From positions 1 to 10,131 of the forward strand of contig JAFXSH010000012.1 in assembly GCA_017525805.1 (NCBI GenBank): a DNA stretch of 10,131 nt. The letters run 5' to 3'. A program made the translations under genes and the position numbers. Within the stretch, counting starts at the first letter, position 1; every line of letters begins with the position of its first letter. The notes beneath the pieces were generated by a model. The model searched no databases. It saw only the letters and a program-made list of their open reading frames with translations, and had not been told where the DNA came from. The DNA comes from Clostridia bacterium (lineage in GTDB: Bacteria > Bacillota_A > Clostridia > Christensenellales > Aristaeellaceae). Shown in pieces: positions 6,072 through 10,131 of the stretch.

Positions 6072-6104
6072 GCTCTCAACTCGGTTTTTCATCGGGTTGA
6101 GGGC
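6072..6104 (+). terminator. Candidate terminator hairpin after the small orphan gene
   Basis: A 12-bp stem with two G-T pairs (GCTCTCAACTCG, 6072-6083, with CGGGTTGAGGGC, 6093-6104) encloses a 9-nt loop, GTTTTTCAT. It starts 14 nt after the stop. The downstream ATTATTGCATTTGG is only moderately T-rich, so termination may be inefficient. On the minus strand it could also serve the fructokinase operon, which has no other visible terminator. Confidence 0.45.
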
Positions 6105-6141
6105 ATTATTGCATTTGGTTGTCAACTGTTTTACTTACTTC

Positions 6142-6180
6142 GATTCATAAGAGGATTGCAGGTTTCATAAGTGGTTTTGC
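6142..6180. repeat. Imperfect 20-bp tandem duplication
   Basis: Two copies of a unit containing TTCATAAGAGG (6144-6154) and TTCATAAGTGG (6164-6174) are set 20 bp apart, each followed by a short T-rich tract and TTGC. They lie between the orphan gene's hairpin and the fructokinase stop codon. No function is apparent. Confidence 0.55.
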
Positions 6181-6186
6181 TGCATC

Positions 6187-7137
6187 CTACAAATATTGAT
6201 TGACTTCTTCGATGCTTGGCACGCTGGTGATTCCGCCATGCTTTTGTGTGGACAGGCTGGCTGCGGTGCAGGCAAAGCGGACGATTTGGGTGAGTTCCTC
6301 TTCCGTTAATTCGGAAGGGGACTTTTTGTATTGCAGGAATTGGCTCATGGCGCTGCCGCCGAAAATATCCCCCGCGCCGGTGGTATCCACCACATGAATA
6401 TCGCTGGGGCTGGGTACGGTGACGGTGACATTCCGGGTGGCAGCATGGGAACCCTTGGGGCCTTTCGTGGCATAAACCAAGGAAACGCCATATTCATTCA
6501 ACAGTTTTTGAGCGCCCGCCTCGGGAGACAAGCCCCACAGCCATGCGATTTCCTCATCGCTGATCTTTACGATGTCCGCCTGCCGCAGGCTCCATTCCAC
6601 AGCGGCCCTGGCTTCCTCATCCCGCCGCCACAGGGGTTTGCGCAGGTTGGGGTCCAGGCTGATGAGCAGGCCATGAGCTTTGGCCAGTTCTATCGCTTTG
6701 CGGGTGGCGGAAGCAGCGGGCTCGTCCGTCAAGGACAGTGTGCCGAAATGAAAGACCTTTGCTTCCGCGATCAGGTTTTCGTCAATTTCTTCGGACCGCA
6801 GACAGGTATCAGCCCCCGGCTTGCGGGCGAAGCTGAAATCCCGGTTTCCGCTGGCGTCCAGAGAAACGAAAGCCAGAGTGGTGAACACATCCGCATCCAT
6901 CAAAACACCCTTGGTTTCTATCCCGGCGTCCTTCAAGGTTTTCAGCAGCAGGCGGCCAAAGGTATCATAGCCTACTTTGCCGATCATGGCGGTGGTGCGG
7001 CCATACTTTGTCAAAGCAGCCAGGAAATTGCCTGGCGCGCCACCCGGATTGGCGGACAGGATGGGATAGCCCGCTTCATTTGTGGAATGGGGAGCAAAGT
7101 CGATCAGCAGTTCACCCAGGGCGATCACATCGTACAT
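6187..7137 (-). CDS. Fructokinase-like PfkB-family carbohydrate kinase
   Basis: This is a predicted cytoplasmic ATP-dependent sugar kinase of the ribokinase/PfkB family, most like fructokinases (ScrK/CscK type), converting fructose to fructose 6-phosphate. The ATG at 7137 gives 316 aa, the usual length, with AAGGAA about 9 nt upstream; in-frame ATGs at 7146 and beyond are too close to or upstream of that site. It opens with MYDVIALGELLIDFAP. The sugar-binding GGAPGN is at residues 32-37, and the second PfkB signature DTTGAGD, with the catalytic Asp, at 251-257. STQKHGG near the C-terminus is also typical. It begins 16 nt after the lacI-type gene's stop, so the two are cotranscribed. Fructose is inferred from family resemblance; other ketoses or nucleosides remain possible. 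Confidence 0.88.
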   Translation of the reverse strand: MYDVIALGELLIDFAPHSTNEAGYPILSANPGGAPGNFLAALTKYGRTTAMIGKVGYDTFGRLLLKTLKDAGIETKGVLMDADVFTTLAFVSLDASGNRDFSFARKPGADTCLRSEEIDENLIAEAKVFHFGTLSLTDEPAASATRKAIELAKAHGLLISLDPNLRKPLWRRDEEARAAVEWSLRQADIVKISDEEIAWLWGLSPEAGAQKLLNEYGVSLVYATKGPKGSHAATRNVTVTVPSPSDIHVVDTTGAGDIFGGSAMSQFLQYKKSPSELTEEELTQIVRFACTAASLSTQKHGGITSVPSIEEVNQYL

Positions 7138-7153
7138 GGAAATCATTCCTTCA

Positions 7154-8143
7154 TTATTGTTCGCGTGTGGTGCCGCCATAAGCATAGCTCACCGGCAGGC
7201 AGATCAAAGAGGGAACTGTGGATAAATGCTTGGAAAGTACGGTGCTGACGCAGGCTTCGGCAATCTCCTGCACCGGCTGTACGATAGTGGAAACAATGTA
7301 TTCCAAATCACCGAACATGCGGATGCCGTCAAAACCGATCACCTGCACGTCCTCCGGCACCCGCTGCCCCATTTTTTTCAGCACCTGGATGATCTGCCAG
7401 GCCAGCGAATCCGTGCCCACGAACAGGCCGTCAAAGGCCAAATGGCCATTTTTCATGTGTTCCACTAAAAACCGCTCAAATTCTTCAAATGGCGCGCCAT
7501 CCTCCAGGGCCATCACCTCGTAGGGTAAGCCCATTTCCACGCAGGCGGCCACGAACCCCTCCTTCCGCTTGCTGGGCTCGTTGGTCAGGGCGGAGCCGAC
7601 CCGCAGGAAAGCCACCTTTTTACAGCCCAAATCCCGCAGCTTATAGGCTGCAATCCAGCCGCCTCCGAAATTATCCGACGCGACGCAGGGCACGGACACG
7701 GAAAAAAAGCGGTCGATCGTCACGAAGGGGAGGCCTTCTGGAATGGTTAGGTTGGGATTGTATGTCAGGGCGATGATGCCGTCCACCCGGTTCTGGCGTA
7801 CCATCTGGATGTATTCTGTTTCCCGGTTCTGGTCGTACTCCGTGAAGCACAGCAGCATTTTGTAATTCCGCTTTTCCAGCGCTGCATTGATATGATGTAC
7901 CAGCATGGCAAAATAAGGACTGATGGTATTTGGAATGATGAGCGCTACGGTATTCGTTTTATCGGTGCGCAGGGCCCGCCCGCTGCTGTTGTATTGGTAG
8001 CCAAGGCGGGCGATGGCTTCTTCCACCTTGTCCTTGTATTCTTTTCCCACAGCCTGGCCGTTGACTACCTTGGATACGGTGCCGAGCGCCACCCCGGCTT
8101 CCCTCGCCACATCTGCCATGGTGGGCGCTGTTTTCTCGTTCAC
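7154..8143 (-). CDS. LacI-family transcriptional repressor
   Basis: This is a DNA-binding regulator with a periplasmic-binding-protein-like sensor domain, 329 aa and full length. The helix-turn-helix is at the N-terminus (MADVAREAGVALGTVSKVVNG, from residue 9), followed by the hinge-helix region NSSGRALRT (52-60). The sensor domain starts near KTNTVALIIPN (62) and includes VDGIIALTYN, CVASDNFGGGWIAAYKL and VIGFDG. The start is GTG at 8143, with AAGGA 9 nt upstream. An internal ATG at residue 9 is possible but lacks a site. It is cotranscribed with the fructokinase-like gene. Its promoter overlaps two TTCATGAA motifs, and the divergent permease promoter has a 20-bp palindrome, so it probably represses itself and sugar uptake. 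The inducer is inferred to be a fructose-containing sugar or its phosphate. Confidence 0.92.
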   Translation of the reverse strand: MNEKTAPTMADVAREAGVALGTVSKVVNGQAVGKEYKDKVEEAIARLGYQYNSSGRALRTDKTNTVALIIPNTISPYFAMLVHHINAALEKRNYKMLLCFTEYDQNRETEYIQMVRQNRVDGIIALTYNPNLTIPEGLPFVTIDRFFSVSVPCVASDNFGGGWIAAYKLRDLGCKKVAFLRVGSALTNEPSKRKEGFVAACVEMGLPYEVMALEDGAPFEEFERFLVEHMKNGHLAFDGLFVGTDSLAWQIIQVLKKMGQRVPEDVQVIGFDGIRMFGDLEYIVSTIVQPVQEIAEACVSTVLSKHLSTVPSLICLPVSYAYGGTTREQ

Positions 8144-8167
8144 AGGTTTTCATCCTTTTTCAATGAT

Positions 8168-8202
8168 ATTTTCATGAAATATGATAACATTTTCATGAAA
8201 AT
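8168..8202. promoter_or_regulatory. Two candidate operators (TTTCATGAAA) over the lacI promoter
   Basis: Palindromes are at 8170-8179 (10 bp) and 8189-8202 (14 bp, ATTTTCATGAAAAT), with centres 21 bp apart, two helical turns. The second fills the -35/-10 spacer of the lacI promoter, and the first lies around its expected transcription start. Binding here would block lacI-fructokinase transcription, which fits autoregulation. They share the TTCATGAA core with the site near the permease gene. Confidence 0.75.
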
Positions 8203-8209
8203 AAGTCAA
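8181..8209 (-). promoter_or_regulatory. Sigma-A promoter of the lacI-fructokinase operon
   Basis: On the minus strand, TTGACT (8209-8204), a 17-bp spacer and TATCAT (8186-8181) make a near-consensus promoter. Transcription would start near 8174, about 30 nt before the GTG start. Operator-like palindromes occupy the spacer and the start region. Confidence 0.8.
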
Positions 8210-8298
8210 GCCGAAAATGAAAAGTCATTGGAGAAATGGAATTGAGAAAAAACAGACGGAAGCGAACCAAATTTTTTTCATATTTTTTGAAAAAACGG

Positions 8299-8327
8299 TT
8301 GACAATCTTCCAAAGCCGTGGTATCTT
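8299..8327 (+). promoter_or_regulatory. Sigma-A promoter of the sugar permease operon
   Basis: A perfect TTGACA (8299-8304), a 17-bp spacer and TATCTT (8322-8327, four of six consensus) form the promoter. Immediately upstream is a run of T and A tracts (8271-8296) resembling an UP element. Transcription would begin near 8334, leaving a leader of about 58 nt that includes the operator. Confidence 0.8.
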
Positions 8328-8338
8328 GTACTTGAAAG

Positions 8339-8358
8339 TTCATGAAACGTTTCATGAA
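8339..8358. promoter_or_regulatory. 20-bp perfect palindromic operator of LacI type
   Basis: Two inverted copies of GTTTCATGAA meet at a central CG, so the middle reads GAAACGTTTC. A central CG in a symmetric site is the hallmark of LacI/GalR-family operators. It lies a few bases after the expected transcription start of the permease operon, a classic roadblock position, and the adjacent divergent gene encodes a LacI-family protein. A resemblance to catabolite-response elements is possible but weaker. Confidence 0.85.
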
Positions 8359-8391
8359 GATAAAAGCGGTCAAGGCAAAGGAGGAATGCTT

Positions 8392-9321
8392 ATGACTTCA
8401 ACAGTTGCTCCAAGACGGCGGGTACACCGCAAAAGTCTGGCGCGCCGCATCGCGGACAACTGGCAGCCGTATGTGCTGCTGCTGATCCCGGTGGTCATCA
8501 CCATCGTGTACAAGTACGGCCCCATGTATGGCATCCAGATCGCTTTCCGCAATTACAATCCCGGCCTGGGGATCACGCAAAGCCCCTGGGTAGGCTGGAA
8601 GTGGTTTGAACGTTTCTTCCGGGCTCCTACCTTTGAACGTATGCTGTGGAACACGGTGCTGCTGAGCCTGTATGGGCTGCTGTGGAGCTTCCCGGTGCCC
8701 ATCATCATGAGCCTGGCGCTGAACCAGCTTCGCTTCAAGAAGCTCAAGCGCACTGTGCAAACCGTCATCTATGCTCCGCACTTCATTTCCACCATGGTCA
8801 TCTGTGGTATGCTGCGTATCTTCCTTTCTCCCTCCGGCGGCCTCATCAATCTGATTGCCGGTACAAAGATCGACTTCCTGACCGAAGCAGGCGCGTTCCG
8901 CACCATCTATATTGCCAGCAGTATCTGGCAGGAAGCGGGCTGGGGCACCATCATTTACCTGGCAACCCTGTCCAGCATCGACGCTTCACTGTATGAAGCG
9001 GCCAAGGTAGACGGCGCGTCGGTCTTCCAGCGCATCCTGCATATCGACATTCCTTGCCTGCTGCCCATGATCATCCTGCAGCTCATCATGAGCGTCAGCG
9101 GCCTCATGAGCGTCGGCTTTGAAAAGGCTTACCTCCTCCAGACCGACCTGAACCGCGCCACCAGCGACATCATCGCCATTTACGTGTACGAGCAGGGCAT
9201 CGTGAGCGCCAAGTATGAATTGGGCACCGCCGTGGGCCTGTTCAATACCGCTATCAATATCGTGCTGCTGCTGATGGTGAACCGCATCGCCAAGAAATAC
9301 GGCGAAGTCAACTTCGTGTGA
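8392..9321 (+). CDS. Sugar ABC transporter permease, LplB-like
   Basis: This is an inner-membrane subunit of a carbohydrate uptake ABC importer of the LplB/YtcP type, typically importing oligosaccharides with a lipoprotein binding protein and often a shared ATPase. It has 309 aa and about six membrane segments, the first near residues 28-40 (VLLLIPVVITIVY). The permease EAA loop is YEAAKVDGASVFQRILHIDIP (201-221), which contacts the ATPase. Two ATGs lie close together (8386, 8392). AAAGGAGG (8377-8384) is 1 nt from the first and 7 nt from the second, so 8392 is chosen. An open frame runs back to 8236 through the promoter and operator and is not translated sensibly. The second permease follows after 19 nt. 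Confidence 0.92.
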   Translation: MTSTVAPRRRVHRKSLARRIADNWQPYVLLLIPVVITIVYKYGPMYGIQIAFRNYNPGLGITQSPWVGWKWFERFFRAPTFERMLWNTVLLSLYGLLWSFPVPIIMSLALNQLRFKKLKRTVQTVIYAPHFISTMVICGMLRIFLSPSGGLINLIAGTKIDFLTEAGAFRTIYIASSIWQEAGWGTIIYLATLSSIDASLYEAAKVDGASVFQRILHIDIPCLLPMIILQLIMSVSGLMSVGFEKAYLLQTDLNRATSDIIAIYVYEQGIVSAKYELGTAVGLFNTAINIVLLLMVNRIAKKYGEVNFV

Positions 9322-9340
9322 GAAAGGAGGAGGAATCAAA

Positions 9341-10131
9341 ATGTCTGTTCTTTCCAGAAGAAAACAGGGCGAATTGGGCGGATTCAGCGACCGCACCAGC
9401 GACATCATCCTGATCGTTATCTCGGTAATCATTCTCCTGATCGTGGCGTACCCGCTGTATTATATCCTGGTTGCATCCTTCTCCGATCCTTACGACGTGT
9501 ATGCCGGAAAGACCTTCCTGCTTCCCAGCCAGGCGACGCTGGACGGCTACAAAGCGGTTTTCGCGGAACAGAACATCGTGCGGGGCTACGGAAACTCCAT
9601 CCTGTACACGGTGGTTGGCACCATCTATTCCGTGGCGCTGATCTACCTGGTCGCTTATCCCCTGTCCGTGCCTGACCTGCCCTTCAAGAAGATCATCAGC
9701 ATCTTCTTCATCATTACTATGTACTTTGGCGGCGGCCTGATCCCCACTTATCTGATCGTGCAGAAAACCGGCATCATGCAAACCATCTGGGCCATGTTCC
9801 TGCCGGGCGGCGTAGCGGTGAGCAATGCCATCATCGCCCGGAACTACTTTGAAAACAGCATTCCAGGCGCACTGAAGGAGGCTGCCGGTATCGACGGCGC
9901 AAGCCACTTCCGCATTTTCTTCTCCATGATCATTCCCCTGTCCACGCCGATCCTGTCGGTCATGGTGGTTTTCTCCATGGTGGCCTACTGGAACGACTGG
10001 TTCACCGCCCTGATCTACATGACCAACGAGCAAGCGCCCCTGCCCCTGGTGCTGCGCAACATCCTGATCAAGTCCTCCGCTTCCGCGTCCCAGGCCAGCA
10101 TGATTTCCGGCGGCTACGCGGAGCTGAACAA
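9341..10131 (+). CDS. Sugar ABC transporter permease, YtcP-like, partial at window end
   Basis: This is the second membrane subunit of the same importer, of the CarB/YtcP type. The frame opens at ATG 9341, 5 to 8 nt after an AAAGGAGGAGG site, and stays open for 263 codons to the window edge with no stop. The family is about 290-300 aa, so only the last 30 or so residues should be missing. The sequence starts MSVLSRRKQGELGGFSDRTS. The first membrane segment is near residues 22-45 (IILIVISVIILLIVAYPLYYILVASFSDP), and the EAA loop is EAAGIDGASHFRIFFSMIIPL (180-200). TMYFGGGLIPTYLIV and YWNDWFTALIY are typical of the family. No ATPase or binding protein is visible; the binding-protein gene commonly comes next. 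Confidence 0.93.
   Translation, partial: MSVLSRRKQGELGGFSDRTSDIILIVISVIILLIVAYPLYYILVASFSDPYDVYAGKTFLLPSQATLDGYKAVFAEQNIVRGYGNSILYTVVGTIYSVALIYLVAYPLSVPDLPFKKIISIFFIITMYFGGGLIPTYLIVQKTGIMQTIWAMFLPGGVAVSNAIIARNYFENSIPGALKEAAGIDGASHFRIFFSMIIPLSTPILSVMVVFSMVAYWNDWFTALIYMTNEQAPLPLVLRNILIKSSASASQASMISGGYAELN

Noticed and set aside
6331..7248. Plus-strand open frame of 305 codons opposite the kinase gene
   Set aside because: It overlaps the fructokinase-like gene and the lacI end in antisense, with no family resemblance.
8236..8391. 52-residue N-terminal extension of the LplB-like permease
   Set aside because: The extension covers the promoter, operator and ribosome site. The ATG at 8392 is the properly spaced start.
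9308..10033. Long minus-strand open frame at the right end
   Set aside because: It is antisense to the YtcP-like permease, which has an ideal ribosome site and clear family motifs. The minus frame is His/Asp/Gln-rich shadow sequence.

Overview
The window looks like the chromosome of a GC-rich, spore-forming member of the Clostridia (Firmicutes), probably a gut or anaerobic lineage. The reasons are a spoIIIA sporulation operon, strong AGGAGG-type ribosome binding sites, and LplB/YtcP-type sugar ABC permeases. I cannot name a genus from the sequence. All recognisable genes are of known families. I did not find a convincing previously undescribed system, but several non-coding structures deserve a second look.

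Layout. Positions 1-270 are a gene-free cluster of five or six palindromes. At the extreme left edge is the possible start of the next spoIIIA gene. Positions 271-3331 (minus strand) hold spoIIIAE, AD, AC, AB and AA, coupled by ATGA stop/start overlaps at three of four junctions. These proteins belong to the SpoIIIA-SpoIIQ channel between mother cell and forespore. A strong intrinsic terminator (3373-3405) ends the preceding minus-strand pair: a stand-alone methylenetetrahydrofolate-reductase-like gene (4407-5279) followed by a xylose-isomerase-like TIM-barrel gene (3419-4384). Positions 5280-5758 are a second palindrome-rich, gene-free island. A small orphan gene resembling the DUF6061 family follows at 5813-6058 (plus strand), more AT-rich than its neighbours.

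The right third is a sugar-utilisation locus. A LacI-family repressor and a PfkB-type fructokinase form a minus-strand operon (8143 to 6187). Diverging from it are two ABC permease genes, lplB-like (8392-9321) and ytcP-like (9341 to beyond the window). The roughly 250-bp region between the two starts carries a clear promoter in each direction and four copies of TTCATGAA. Two copies sit in and just after the lacI promoter, 21 bp apart. Two form a perfect 20-bp palindrome just downstream of the permease promoter. The simplest reading is a self-regulating repressor that also silences uptake until a sugar, perhaps a fructose-containing saccharide, is present. The solute-binding protein and any hydrolase would lie beyond the right edge.
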